Assembly (NCBI RefSeq): GCF_036242395.1
Contig: NZ_CP108458.1
Span: forward strand, 1-64,000
DNA: 64,000 nucleotides
DNA from: Kitasatospora sp. NBC_01266
GTDB taxonomy: Bacteria > Actinomycetota > Actinomycetes > Streptomycetales > Streptomycetaceae
Reading direction: 5' to 3'
Below, in pieces: positions 44,229-54,202 of the stretch. The position numbers were made by a program, and so were the translations under genes. How positions within the stretch are numbered: position 1 is the first letter of the stretch; each line of letters opens with the position of its first letter. The notes below the pieces were generated by a model. That model ran no database searches, was not told the origin of the DNA, and saw nothing but the letters and a program-made list of their open reading frames with translations.

Positions 44229-45540
44229 TCAGGATCCGCTGCTCGCGAGGTACGCGCGCCAGTCGCCGTGGTGGGTGATGTCCGTTCCCGTGGACGCCGT
44301 GTACGGGTCGCATTGGAAGCCCAGCACCCAGCTGCCCTCGGCGAGTTCGATCCGCCCCAGGGACATGGGAGCGGGCAGGGCGGCCAGGAAGCGGCCGAGG
44401 GCGGCGGGTGAGAGGGTCCAGCGTTCTCCGGTGATCGGGCCTCCCGCGCCCGGGCCGACCCGCACGAGGCCGGGCTTCGCCGGGTCGGTGGTCAGCGCGG
44501 TGAGGCGGTAGGCAGCGGTCGTGGTGACCTCGCCCGCGTAGCGGGCGCCGGTGTCGGTGAGCTGGTGGCTGAGGGGCTGGCCGCGCAGGTGGGCACCGAA
44601 GACGGCGAGGTCGACTCCGGTGTCGGGCAGGGGGGCTGGGGCCTGTTCGCCGGTGAGGCGGGCGGCGATGTCGAGGGCGGGCTGGTCCTCGAAGGCGCGG
44701 GTGATGACGCTGACGCCGAAGGGGCTGCCGTCGGCCCCGCCGGCCGGGACGGCGACGGCGGCGAGGTCGAGGAGGTTGACGAAGTTGGTGTAGGTGCCCA
44801 GGCGGGAGTTGATGGTGACGGGGTCGGCCTGGACGGCGGCGATGTCGGGATGCTCGGTGGTGGTCGGCAGGAGCAGCGCGTCGTAGCCGGACAGGAGGCG
44901 GTGGGCGAGCGCCTTGTACACGTCGAGGCGTTCCTGGTCGGCGGCCAGGGCGTGGGCGGGCAGTTCGGCGGCGGCGAGGATGATCCCGGCCACCGTGGGG
45001 TCGGCGGCCGACGGGTCACGGGCGATGAACTCGCCCACCCCGGCGTAGCGTTCGGCGACGAGTGCGCCGTCGTAGAGGAGTCGTGCCGCCTGCAGCAGGG
45101 GTGAGACGTCGATGACGGTGGCCTCGGCGCCGGCGGCCTCCAGGCGCTTGACGGCCGTGCGGAACGCGGCCCGTGCCTGCGACGAGAGCGGTGTGAGGTC
45201 CTCGTCCCTGGGGATCGCGACGCGCGGGTGCTCCGGGGCTGACAGGCGTACGTCGTCCGGCCAGGTGCGGCTCAGCGGGTCGCTCTCGGCGGGGCCGATC
45301 ACGACGGCCAGGGCCCGCTGGGCCTCGGTGAGGGTGCGGGCGAAGACGGTGACGGCGTCGTAGGAGCGGGCGGCGGGGATGACTCCGGTGGTGGGGACCA
45401 GGCCGAGCGTGGGCTTGATGCCGACGATGCCGTTGAGGGCGGCGGGGACGCGGCCGGAGCCGGCGGTGTCGGTGCCGAGGGCGATGTCGGCGATGCCCAG
45501 TGCGACGGCGACCGCCGATCCGGAGCTGGAGCCGCCGGAG
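44229..45540 (-). pseudogene. 5'-truncated allophanate hydrolase (AtzF-like)
   Basis: The frame from 45540 to the TGA at 44229 starts [16 protein letters not shown] and [20 protein letters not shown], holding the cis-Ser and nucleophilic Ser of amidase-signature enzymes. The C-terminal domain ([19 protein letters not shown], then [20 protein letters not shown]) is that of allophanate hydrolase. The N-terminal part with the catalytic Lys is missing; the sequence joins a GH29 gene head to head. It would have converted allophanate to ammonia and CO2, connecting to biuret or cyanurate use. Confidence 0.85.
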
Positions 45541-47628
45541 ATCTACCGGGCGCAGTACGCCGCCTCCTTCGCCACCCAGTCCCAGTCCTACAACCCCACC
45601 GCCTGGGCGCAGTTGGCCAAGGATCTCGGTGCCGCCCAGGTGGTGCTGACCACCCGTCACCACGAGGGCTTCGCCCTGTGGCCCAGCGGCCACCCCAACG
45701 CCCGGACCTCCGGCGACGCCCCGTTCCCCGCCGGCGCGGACTTCGCCAAGGGCCACGTGAACGCCGTGCGTGCGGCGGGCCTGCGGGTCGGGCTCTACTA
45801 CTCGCCCATCGACTGGCGCTACCCCGGCTACTACGACGTCACCGGCGCCAAGCCGCCGAGCCCCGCGCTCACCTCCGACTGCGTGCTGCCGAACAGCCTG
45901 TACCCGTGGAACTACGAGGGCACCGACCCGGCCGGCTTCGACTACCACGAGGACGCCCGGACCATGAAGAACGAGGTGTACCAGTCCGTGAAGGAACTGG
46001 TCACCGACTACGGCGCGGTCGACGACTTCTGGTGGGACGGCGGCTGGCTGGCGCAGCAGGGCACCGATGCGGCGGGGTCCTTCTTCTGGGAGCCCGGCCA
46101 GTACCGGGACCCCGGCAACGGCTGGCTGGTCGACGCCGCGTACGGCGAGGACGAGTCGAGCACCGGCAAGCCGCTGGGGCTCACCGGCCTGGTGCGCCGG
46201 CACCAGCCGAACGCCGTGGCCAACTCGCGTTCGGGATGGGTGGGCGACTACGACATCGAGGAGGGGGGCTACGTCTCGACCGGGCCGATCCGGTTCGGCG
46301 GCCTGGTCCAGAAGGCCTTCAGCATCTCCGGCACCACCTGGGGTTACGACGGAGACGTCGCCATGTCCTTCTCCCAGGCCATGGCCGTCTTCGTCAACGC
46401 CTTCGTCCGCGACATGTGCGTGATCGTCAACGTCGGCCCGGGCGCGACCGGTACGGTTCCCGGCAAGCAGGCGGCGGTGCTGCGACAGGTCGGCGGATTC
46501 ATGAGCGTCAACAGCGAGGCGCTCTACAGCACCCGCGGCGGCCCGTGGAACCCGGTGGAGGGCCAGTACGGCTTCACCTTCACCAACCAGACCGTCTACG
46601 CGCACCTGCTGGCCGGCTACAGAGGCGGCGGCAGCAGCTTCACCACCCCGTCGCTGGGCGACGCGAAGGTCACCTCGGTGTACGACGTGGTCTCCAAGAA
46701 CCCGCTCTCCTTCACCACGAGCGGCGGGAACAGCGTCACCGTCACCGGCATCGACCGCACCCGCCACCCCGACGACACGATCGTGGCGATCGTGCTCGAC
46801 CGCCCGGTGGTCCCGACGGACATCGCCCGCGGCGCCACGGCCACGGCCGACAGCGTGGAGACCGCACACGGGAACCTGGCGGCCAACGCGGTGGACGGGG
46901 ACACCTCCACCCGCTGGTGCGCGGCCGACGGCAGCACCGGCCACTGGCTCCAGGTCGACCTCGGCTCGGTGCGCCCCGTCGCGGGAGCCCGGATCGCCTG
47001 GGAACAGCCCGACAACGCCTACCGGTTCCGGATCGACGGTTCCTCCGACGGGTCCACCTGGTCGACCCTGGCCGACCGGACCGGGAACAGCACCGCGGCG
47101 CAGGTGCAGGCCCCGACCTTCACCGCCCAGGCCCGCTACCTCCGGGTGACCGTCACCGGTGGTCTGAGCAGCAGCGTCTGGGCCTCGATCCGCTCGTTCG
47201 AGGTCTACGACCGCCCGTTCCTGGACCCGTCCCTCTCCGGCGGCGACCTCGCGCTCGGCCGGCCCGCCGGCTCCTCCTCCAACGAGAACAGCTCGCTGGT
47301 GGCGGCCAACGCGTTCGACGGCAACCCGACCACCCGCTGGTCCGGCCAGTTCTCCGACCCGCAGTGGCTCCAGGTCGACCTCGGCTCCACCCAGACGGTC
47401 GGACGGGTGGTCCTCAACTGGGAGTACTCCCACGCGACGGCCTACCAACTCCAGGTCTCCGACGACGCGAGCAACTGGACCACCGTCTACTCCACCACCA
47501 GCGGCAACGGCGGTGTGGAGAACATCAGCGGCCTGTCCGGCTCCGGACGGTACGTGCGGATGTACGGCACCGCGCGCGCCACCCAGTGGAGCTACTCGCG
47601 CTACTCCATGGAGGTGTTCAGCAGCTGA
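45541..47628 (+). pseudogene. 5'-truncated GH29 alpha-L-fucosidase with two F5/8C (CBM32) domains
   Basis: About 695 codons remain. The catalytic barrel shows TTRHHEGFALWPSG, GLYYSPIDWRYPGYY and VDDFWWDGGWL with the nucleophile Asp. Two discoidin-like modules follow: NLAANAVDGDTSTRWCA... and SLVAANAFDGNPTTRWSG..., each ending in LQVDLGS blocks. The first roughly 100 residues and the signal peptide are gone; the 5' edge is the junction with allophanate hydrolase at 45540. It is presumably inactive or not expressed. Confidence 0.88.
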
Positions 47629-47641
47629 CCCGGACGGGTCG

Positions 47642-47679
47642 GAACGGGTCCGCCGGATCGCCATCCGGCGGACCCGTTC
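47642..47679 (+). terminator. Strong hairpin after GH29
   Basis: Perfect 17-bp arms GAACGGGTCCGCCGGAT / ATCCGGCGGACCCGTTC with a CGCC loop, 13 bp after the GH29 stop. Confidence 0.88.
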
Positions 47680-47711
47680 GCAGCGCCGGACCCCGGCAAC
47701 AGAACCGACGA

Positions 47712-48812
47712 GTGAGAGCAGAACTCCTCTTGAACCACCCCCCGACCACGACGACCGGTGGCTCGCTGATCATCGGCAGTGCCGCCCCCGCCCGCGCCCT
47801 CGGAGCCGGCCTGTCCACCGTCCGCTACGACGGCAACGGTGCCACGAGTCTCGTCAGCACCCTGCCGGTCGACCACCCGTCCTACGCAGCCGTCGACCCG
47901 AGGCGTGCGGTGCTCCACGCCGTCCTGGAGCAGGAGGCCGGACGGGTCCTGTCCGTGCGGATCGACTCCGGCACCGGGTTCCAGGGCCGGCCGGCCACGG
48001 CCGTCAGCGGCGGCTCGGGCCCGTGCCACCTCTCGGTCCACCCCAGCGGTTCGCACGTCTTCGCGGCCCACTACGGCGACGGTGTCCTCTCAGTCATCCC
48101 CACCGACGCCGACGGCCTGGTCTCCCCCACCGGGCCGGTGCACACCGTCCGCCATCCCGGCCGGGAGGACAGTGCCGAGTTGCGCGACGTCCCCCACGCG
48201 CACATGGCCGCCCCCTCCGCGGACGGCCGTTTCCTGCTCTGCACCGACCTCGGGACGGACCGGGTCTACTTCTACGCCTTCGATCCGGCCGCCGGCCGGC
48301 CCAGCGAACACCAGGTGGTCCAACTGCCGCCCGGCAGTGGCCCCCGGCACCTCGTGTTCCATCCGTCGGGCCGGCACGTCCACGTCCTCAACGAGCTCTC
48401 CTCCACCCTCACCGTCTGCACCTGGGAGGCGATCCGCGGCCGCCTCGAACCCACCGCCGAGTTCACGACTCGACAGGACCCGAGCGCGCCGAACGCCAAC
48501 TCGGCGGCGGCCGTCCGGCTGTCCTCGGACGGCCGCTTCCTCTACACGACCAACCGCGGTGACAATACGATCGCCGTGCACGCCGTCCGCGATGACGGCG
48601 CGTCCGTCGAGTTGCTCACCACCGTCGCCTGCGGCGGAACCTGGCCCCGCGACATCGCCCTCACCCCGGACGAGCGCCTGCTGTTCTGCGCCAACCAGGG
48701 CTCCGACACGCTCACCGCCTTCCACCGCGACCCGTCATCCGGGAACCTGACACCCACCGGGGAACACCTGGCGGTCACCGAGCCCGCGCCCGTCCTGCCC
48801 ATCGGGCCGTGA
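47712..48812 (+). CDS. Lactonase-family seven-blade propeller protein
   Basis: 366 aa from the GTG at 47712 (TTG 47730 possible). It has the 6-phosphogluconolactonase/YkgB propeller repeats: GPCHLSVHPSGSHVFAAHYG, DVPHAHMAAPSADGRFLLC, GPRHLVFHPSGRHVHVLNEL, WPRDIALTPDERLLFCANQG. No signal peptide. It probably hydrolyses a sugar lactone and may belong with the neighbouring sugar genes, though a strong terminator separates it from GH29. The ribosome-binding site is weak, so the start is uncertain. Confidence 0.85.
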   Translation: MRAELLLNHPPTTTTGGSLIIGSAAPARALGAGLSTVRYDGNGATSLVSTLPVDHPSYAAVDPRRAVLHAVLEQEAGRVLSVRIDSGTGFQGRPATAVSGGSGPCHLSVHPSGSHVFAAHYGDGVLSVIPTDADGLVSPTGPVHTVRHPGREDSAELRDVPHAHMAAPSADGRFLLCTDLGTDRVYFYAFDPAAGRPSEHQVVQLPPGSGPRHLVFHPSGRHVHVLNELSSTLTVCTWEAIRGRLEPTAEFTTRQDPSAPNANSAAAVRLSSDGRFLYTTNRGDNTIAVHAVRDDGASVELLTTVACGGTWPRDIALTPDERLLFCANQGSDTLTAFHRDPSSGNLTPTGEHLAVTEPAPVLPIGP

Positions 48813-48842
48813 ACCGACCTCGGTCACACCCGGAGCAGGTCC

Positions 48843-48980
48843 GTGCAACGGCATGACGAGAAGTGGATCGCCGAGTTCGACGGCGAGTTGCCCGGCCCCG
48901 AGGTGTCGGCCTCGGGCCGCCCTGACGGCCCGACGGCCTCGCGGCCTGTCGATCGTGCCGGGCGTCCGTCGGCGGCATAG
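48843..48980 (+). CDS. Possible small ORF
   Basis: 45 codons from GTG 48843 to TAG 48978, with GGAGCAGG 4 nt before the start. The N-terminal half (VQRHDEKWIAEFDGELPGPE) looks coding, the rest does not. It may be a real small gene or a fragment. Confidence 0.25.
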   Translation: MQRHDEKWIAEFDGELPGPEVSASGRPDGPTASRPVDRAGRPSAA

Positions 48981-49048
48981 CGTGACCGGTGGCGCCCGTC
49001 CTCGCGGAGACGGCACGCCGGAGACAACGGCACCTTGGAGGTTGGTTC

Positions 49049-49969
49049 ATGCGCGCGGTGACCTACGACTCGTACGCCCCGGACAACTCGCGGCTGCGCT
49101 ACGGCGAGGTGGCGGATCCCAAGGTCGGCCCCGGCCAGGTGCTGATCCAGGTCCGCGCGGCGGCCGTCAACCCGGTCGACTGGAAGGTCATGGCCGGCGG
49201 CCTGGACGGCATGCTGGACACCGTCTTCCCCGTCATCCCCGGCTGGGACGTGGCCGGCGTGGTGACCCGGACCGGCCCCGACACGCCCGAGTTCGCCCCG
49301 GGGGACGAGGTGATGGCCTACGCCCGCAAGGACGTGGTGCAGGGCGGCACCTTCGCCGAGTACGTCGCGATCGCCGCGCCGTCGGTCGCGCACAAGCCCG
49401 CCGCACTCGACTGGGCGCAGGCGGCCGGGCTGCCGCTGGCCGGCTTGACCGCCCTGCGCAGCCTGGACCGGCTCCGGGTCGGGTCCGGTGACGTGCTGCT
49501 GGTGCACGGCGCGGCCGGCGGCGTGGGCAGCCTGGCGGTGCAGCTCGGCTCGGACCGCGGCGCCCGGGTGATCGGCACCGCCTCGGAGCGCAACCACGCG
49601 TTCATCCGCGAGCTGGGCGGCGAGCCGGTGAGCTACGGGGACGGCCTGGTCGAGCGGGTGCGGGCGCTGGCGCCTGACGGCGTGACAGCCGTGGTCGACT
49701 TCGTCGGCGGCCAGCTGGAGACCACGCTCACGGTCCTTGCCGACGGTGGCCGGCACGCCTCGGTCGCCGACCCGGGCGTGGAGCAGCACGGCGGTCACTG
49801 GATCTGGGTCCGCCCGGACGGCGCCAAGCTGGCCGAACTCGCCGCGGCGGTCGACCGGGGAGCGCTGACCGTCGAGGTCGCCCAGAGCTTCCCGCTGGAG
49901 CGCGCGGCCGAGGCCTTCGACGCCAGCCGCACCGGCCACACCCGGGGGAAGCTGGTCGTCCTGCCCTGA
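49049..49969 (+). CDS. NADP-dependent quinone-oxidoreductase-like MDR enzyme
   Basis: 306 aa. MDR fold with GroES-like N-terminal part (GQVLIQVRAAAVNPVDWKVM, PGWDVAGVVTRTG) and cofactor motif VHGAAGGVGSLAVQLG. The zinc-binding residues of classical alcohol dehydrogenases are lacking, as in quinone oxidoreductases. A TTGGAGG site precedes the ATG. Cytoplasmic; substrate unknown. Confidence 0.9.
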   Translation: MRAVTYDSYAPDNSRLRYGEVADPKVGPGQVLIQVRAAAVNPVDWKVMAGGLDGMLDTVFPVIPGWDVAGVVTRTGPDTPEFAPGDEVMAYARKDVVQGGTFAEYVAIAAPSVAHKPAALDWAQAAGLPLAGLTALRSLDRLRVGSGDVLLVHGAAGGVGSLAVQLGSDRGARVIGTASERNHAFIRELGGEPVSYGDGLVERVRALAPDGVTAVVDFVGGQLETTLTVLADGGRHASVADPGVEQHGGHWIWVRPDGAKLAELAAAVDRGALTVEVAQSFPLERAAEAFDASRTGHTRGKLVVLP

Positions 49970-50126
49970 CGGCGCGGCGTCAGTAGTGGCTCGCCGGCAC
50001 CAGGGCGGGCCCGATCAGGGCCGGAACGGTCTGGACGAAGAGGATCTTCCGGCTGGCGGTGGCCGCGCCGTACGCGCCGGCCACCGCCACGCACACCAGG
50101 ATCTGCGGCCACCACGGCCGTCTCCC

Positions 50127-50642
50127 CTACCGGTGTCGTGGCGGAGCGGGCGGGGGCGGGCCGGCGGGGGCCGCTCCGGGCCAGACCAGCAGGACGGGGC
50201 ACCCGGCGTGGTCGACCACGAAGCGCCCTGCGGGGCCGAGGCTGTGCGGCCCGAGGTGGGTGCGGTCGCCGTCCCGGGCGAGCACGAGCAGGTCGGCGCC
50301 TTCCGCGGCGGCCACCACCTCGCGCTCGATCCGGCCGGTTCGCGCCACCTGGACACAGGGCCGTCCCAGCAGCTCGGCGGCGGCTCGGAGCAGTTGCCGG
50401 GAGGAGTCGGCGGCCAGGTCCTCCAGGCGGGTGCCCGGGTCGCTCCCCCAACCCCCGCCCTGGTGCTGCCCCTTCGGATGCCCGCGCCCGAGCAGACCGG
50501 CGAACGCACCGTGCGCCACCCCGGACACCTCGGTGCCGGTGACGTGCAGCAGGACGATCTCGGCGCTCTGAGCGGCGTGCGCGCGGGCGGCTTCGACGCA
50601 GGCGGGCCAGGTGCCCTCGGCGATCCATACGACGACGGCCAC
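50127..50642 (-). CDS. Universal stress protein (UspA) domain protein
   Basis: 171 aa. UspA-like with VVVWIAEGTWPACVEAARAH, IEREVVAAAEGADLLVLARDG and GPAGRFVVDHAGCPVLLVWPG. The ATP-binding G-2x-G-9x-G(S/T) signature is only partly kept. The GTG start is preceded by GGAGGGTG. It lies 4 bp downstream of the ArsB/CitM-type transporter stop, so they form an operon. In frame after its TAG, a short hydrophobic tail-like frame (WWPQILVCVAVAGAYGAATA) runs to 49,982, possibly a lost extension or small membrane peptide. Confidence 0.8.
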   Translation of the reverse strand: MAVVVWIAEGTWPACVEAARAHAAQSAEIVLLHVTGTEVSGVAHGAFAGLLGRGHPKGQHQGGGWGSDPGTRLEDLAADSSRQLLRAAAELLGRPCVQVARTGRIEREVVAAAEGADLLVLARDGDRTHLGPHSLGPAGRFVVDHAGCPVLLVWPGAAPAGPPPPAPPRHR

Positions 50643-50646
50643 GGCC

Positions 50647-51858
50647 TCACCCTCCGACGATCTGCAGCGATCCCCACAGTGCTACCACAGCCAGCACCAA
50701 CGCCGGTGGCACGACGAGCAGTCCGAGCCGGGTGAACTCGCCGAGCGGGACGTCGGTGTCGTGCTCGTGCACGATGCGCCGCCAGAGCAGGGTGGCCAGC
50801 GAACCGGCGTAGGTCAGGTTGGGGCCGATGTTGACCCCCAGCAGCACCGCGAGCACCGCGCCGGGTCCGGCCGGGGCGGCGAGCGGCAGCAGGACGAGGG
50901 TGGCGGGCAGGTTGTTGATGACGTTCGCCAGGACGGCGGCCAGGGCGGCGGTGCCGAGCAGCGCCGGCAGCGCGGTGCCGTGCGGCACGAGGTGCGCGAG
51001 CCCGGAGGCGAGCCCGTTGTCGACCACCGCGCGCACCACGATCCCGAGCGCCAGCACGAAGGCGAGGAACGGTACGGCGGCGGCCCGCCCGATGGCGGTC
51101 ACCGTGGTTCGACGCCGGCTCAGGGCCCGCACCGCGAGCGTCAGGGCACCGGCCAGCGCGGCCCAGGCCGGGTCGATCCCGATCGCCGAGGCGAGGACGA
51201 AGCCCGCCAGCGTGCCGGCGACGGTGAGCAGGGCGAACAGCGGCATCTCGGGTGCCGCCCCGCCCGCCGGCGCCTGTGCGCCCGCATCCAGATCGGCCGC
51301 GAAGAACCGCCGCAGCACCACGTACTCGACCCCGATGGCCACGAGCCACGGCAGGGCCATCAGCGCCGCGAACCGGGTGAAGCCGAGCCCGCTGGCCGTG
51401 AAGGCCAGCAGGTTGGTCAGGTTGGAGACCGGCAACAGGAGTGACGCGGTGTTCGACAGGTGGGTGCAGGCGTACAGGTGCGGCTTCGGGCGGGCCCCTA
51501 GCCGGGCGGCGGTTGCGAAGACCACCGGCGTGAGCAGCACCACCGTGGCGTCCAGGCTGAGCACCGCCGTGGTCACCGAGGCGACCGCGAACACCTGCAC
51601 CAGCAGCCGACGCGGACGTCCTACGGCGCTTCGGGCCATCCAGGCCCCGCAGGCGTGGAAGAGGCCCTCGCCGTCGCAGAGCTCGGCGAGCACCAGCACG
51701 GCGGCGAGGAAGCCGATCACCGGACCGAGCCGCGCGGCCTCGGCCGCGGCGTGGGCCGGCGAGATGGCACCGGTGGCGACCACCAGGACGGCGGCCGGGA
51801 CGGCGACCACCGCCTCCGGCCAGCCCCACGGCCGCACCACGGCGCAGACCAGCACCAC
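50647..51858 (-). CDS. ArsB/CitM (SLC13-like) membrane permease
   Basis: 403 aa with about 10-12 membrane segments (for example VIGFLAAVLVLAELC, ASVTTAVLSLDATVVLLTPV, AALAAVLANVINNLPATLVL). The SNLTNLLAF and VINNLPATLVL motifs match the ArsB/NhaD/CitM superfamily, transporting arsenite, anions or dicarboxylates. Coding character continues upstream to about 51,930 (LNTFFAEALSVSLLAVV) without an ATG, so the true start may lie further up or be non-canonical. It is the first gene of an operon with the Usp gene. Confidence 0.82.
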   Translation of the reverse strand: MVLVCAVVRPWGWPEAVVAVPAAVLVVATGAISPAHAAAEAARLGPVIGFLAAVLVLAELCDGEGLFHACGAWMARSAVGRPRRLLVQVFAVASVTTAVLSLDATVVLLTPVVFATAARLGARPKPHLYACTHLSNTASLLLPVSNLTNLLAFTASGLGFTRFAALMALPWLVAIGVEYVVLRRFFAADLDAGAQAPAGGAAPEMPLFALLTVAGTLAGFVLASAIGIDPAWAALAGALTLAVRALSRRRTTVTAIGRAAAVPFLAFVLALGIVVRAVVDNGLASGLAHLVPHGTALPALLGTAALAAVLANVINNLPATLVLLPLAAPAGPGAVLAVLLGVNIGPNLTYAGSLATLLWRRIVHEHDTDVPLGEFTRLGLLVVPPALVLAVVALWGSLQIVGG

Positions 51859-51939
51859 CGCCAGCAGGCTGACCGACAGGGCCTCGGCGAAGAACGTGTT
51901 CAGGGTCGACTCCAGGAGAGGTGGCAGCGGTGATCACCA

Positions 51940-52132
51940 TCCTGGCATCCCCGGCGTCCGGCGCGGTAGCGGGCACACCGCGCCGAAGGCGGGGTGACGG
52001 ACGGCGAACCCGTCCGTCAGCCCGCCCCGGGCGCGCGCGGAAAGCGACCGAATCGACCTGCGCGATCAGTGTTCTGACGATGCGTCAGATCCATCAGACG
52101 GTCGCCGCCGACGACGGGAAGGAGAGCCGGTA
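51940..52132. other. Intergenic region with a small palindrome
   Basis: A CTGACG-ATG-CGTCAG dyad lies near 52,076-52,090. Coding sequence of a glycosidase fragment begins abruptly at about 52,133, marking a possible breakpoint. Confidence 0.4.
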
Positions 52133-53008
52133 GCGTCCACCGGCCGCCGCCTGGAACCGGTACCGGCGCAGTTCGACCTGCTGCCGCCGACCGCGGACCT
52201 GACGGGGTACCGGGTCGTGGTGGTCCCGGAGTCGACCCCGGTGGACGACGCCCTGGCGGTGCGCCTGCAGCAGTACCGCGAAGGCGGCGGAGCCGTCCTG
52301 CTGATCGGGCCCGCCCTGCTGAAGAACGGCGCCGGGCCGGCCCTGCCCGACCTGCCCGTCGAGGGGCTGGCGCAGGCGACCGCCGGCGAGTCCTTCCTCG
52401 CCGGCGAGGGCGTGCCGGGCGTCCCGGCCGACTTCCCGGTGATCAGCTACGGCTCCCGCCTGACCGCTCGCGCGGCGCCCGGCGCGGAGGTCCTCGCCCG
52501 GGTGGTGGCGCCCTACTTCCCGCGCAGTTGGGACCGGTTCTGCGGCCACTCCTACACGCCGCCGGCCGACCTCACCGAGGAGGTCGCCGTCGCCGTCGGC
52601 GGCGGGGTGGCCGCGGTGACCGCCCCACTGCTGGAGGCGTTCCACGAGCACGGCCTGGAGGCGTACCGCCACCTGCTCGGCGCCGCGCTGGACCGCCTGC
52701 TCCCGGACCCGCTCGTCCGGGCCGGCGGCCCCGTCCACCTGGAGACCACCGTCATGCGCACCCCCACGGGCACGACGCTGAACCTGATCAGCTTCGTCCC
52801 GGCCCGGGAGACGCCCGCGCTCGACCTGGTGCACGACCTCTTCCCGCTGGTCGACGTCCCCGTCGCACTGCGGCTGGACGGTGAGCCGCGCTCCGTGCGG
52901 CTGCAGCCCGAGGGACGGGAACTGCCCTGGGAGCACGACGGCACCTACCTCCACGTGCGGGTGACCGTCCTCGACGGGCACGCCATGGTCGTGGTCGACC
53001 ACGACTGA
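52133..53008 (+). pseudogene. 5'-truncated GH42/GH151-like glycosidase C-terminal part
   Basis: The frame reads FDLLPPTADLTGYRVVVVPE, VRLQQYREGGGAVLLIGPAL (flavodoxin-like trimerisation domain of GH42-type enzymes), FCGHSYTPPADLTEEVAVAV and ends with a small beta domain (RSVRLQPEGRELPWEHDGTY). No start codon or catalytic barrel precedes it; a GTG at 52217 is internal to the domain. It is probably the last third of a beta-galactosidase-, arabinopyranosidase- or fucosidase-type enzyme. Confidence 0.6.
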
Positions 53009-53034
53009 GACCCACCCTGACCTGAGCCGAAACG

Positions 53035-53082
53035 GACCGATCGGCGTGGCAGGCCCCGCGGGGCCTCCCACGCCGATCGGTC
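53035..53082. terminator. Hairpin between convergent genes
   Basis: Perfect 15-bp arms GACCGATCGGCGTGG / CCACGCCGATCGGTC enclose a second palindrome (AGGCCCCGCGGGGCCT). It serves both the glycosidase fragment and the anti-sigma-like gene ending at 53102. Confidence 0.82.
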
Positions 53083-53101
53083 TCGCACCACCGCGGCCAC
53101 C

Positions 53102-53884
53102 TCACTGCGCCGGTGCGAACCCTCCCCAGACCGACGGCGCGGAGCCGCCCGGCCCCTGTGCGTCCACCCGGTAGGCGTCGCCCGCGGCGCTGCGCACCCC
53201 GGTGGCGTGGTTGAACTGACCGGCGAACTCGTGCTCCCCGGCCGGCACCGTGCGGCCCGGCCTGAGCACCCAGCGGTAGACCAGCGTGCCGCCGGTCTGC
53301 TGGACCGTGACGGTGAAGTCGTCGGTCGGCAGGGTCCGCCAGTCACCGGTGTCCTGCACGCCGCCGGTCTGCGCGAAGCGCAGTTCCACCGTGAGCGAGG
53401 TGAGCGGCTGGGTGGTCCTCAGGACCAGGTTCTCCTGGGACCAGTAGACCGTGCTGTGCGGATCCACCGAACCCGCCGACCACAGCACCCCGTTCTGCGC
53501 CTGGACGGCGGCCGACGGTGTCGGGCGCGGACTGCCGGGCGTGGTGACCGGCGCCGGCACCACGGGAGCGGGCCGGGACGGCGGCGTACCGGGCGTGCCG
53601 GTGGACGCCGACGGGGACGGCGAGGGGCCGGCCGGCGCGACGACGGTCTCCGAGGACGAGGAGGTCGCGACGATGGCGTCGACCGCGAGGCCGCCCGTCG
53701 CCAGGATGCCGCCGGCGACGAGGCCCGCGAGTGCGGCCCTGGGCGCGGACCACAGGCCGCGCCGCGCTCGGTGGCGGACGGCCGGGCCGGCGACGCCGCG
53801 CTGAACCCTCGCCAGCATCCTGGCGCGGTCGGGCTGATGGGCCTGGGCGGCCTCGTGCAGCCGCCGAGAGATCTCCTCGTTCAC
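53102..53884 (-). CDS. Anti-sigma-like membrane protein
   Basis: 260 aa. The cytoplasmic N terminus ([30 protein letters not shown]) is followed by one membrane segment near residues 50-70 ([20 protein letters not shown]) and a Pro/Ser/Thr-rich linker. The exterior domain is beta-rich ([15 protein letters not shown]...[20 protein letters not shown]). The GTG start overlaps the sigma-gene TGA as GTGA and has an AGGAGG site, implying coupling. This is the usual layout of a SigE-type ECF sigma and its partner. Confidence 0.75.
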   Translation of the reverse strand: MNEEISRRLHEAAQAHQPDRARMLARVQRGVAGPAVRHRARRGLWSAPRAALAGLVAGGILATGGLAVDAIVATSSSSETVVAPAGPSPSPSASTGTPGTPPSRPAPVVPAPVTTPGSPRPTPSAAVQAQNGVLWSAGSVDPHSTVYWSQENLVLRTTQPLTSLTVELRFAQTGGVQDTGDWRTLPTDDFTVTVQQTGGTLVYRWVLRPGRTVPAGEHEFAGQFNHATGVRSAAGDAYRVDAQGPGGSAPSVWGGFAPAQ

Positions 53885-54198
53885 CGCTTCCTCCTTCCTG
53901 CCACCAGTTCGCCGACCGCTCGTGCGCCGAGTACGCCTTCCAACTCGGCCATTCCCTTCGAGGTCTGGCTCTTCACCGTGCCGACCGATATGCCGAGCGC
54001 CAGCGCGGTTTCCTTCTCCGACAGGTCGAAGGCGTGGCGCAGCACCACGCAGGCCCGCTTGCGGAACGGCAGGCGGGCGAGCGCCGCCCGCACGTCCAGT
54101 ACGGCCGCTACGTCCGGCCCGTCCGTCCGTTCCGGGGCACGGGTCCAGAACAGCGTGATCCGGCGTCTCTCGCGGACCGCGCCGCGGATCCGCTCCCG
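53881..54198 (-). pseudogene. 5'-truncated ECF sigma factor
   Basis: The remaining frame covers only region 4: [59 protein letters not shown]. Region 2, which binds the -10 element, and the start codon are missing; the sequence joins a 5'-truncated xylA near 54,200. The coupled downstream gene is intact. Confidence 0.8.
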
Positions 54199-54202
54199 CG
54201 CT

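Noticed and set aside
45535..45545. BglII site at the junction as a sign of cloning
   Set aside because: AGATCT also fits the natural codons of both genes, so one restriction site is not evidence of an artificial joint.
45016..47664. Long minus-strand open frame of 882 codons
   Set aside because: It is antisense to the clearly recognisable GH29 and allophanate hydrolase sequences; its product is Gly/Val/Arg low-complexity typical of high-GC shadow frames.
52217..53008. Complete gene starting at GTG 52217
   Set aside because: Domain sequence continues upstream to about 52,133 without a start codon, so the gene is a 5'-truncated fragment.
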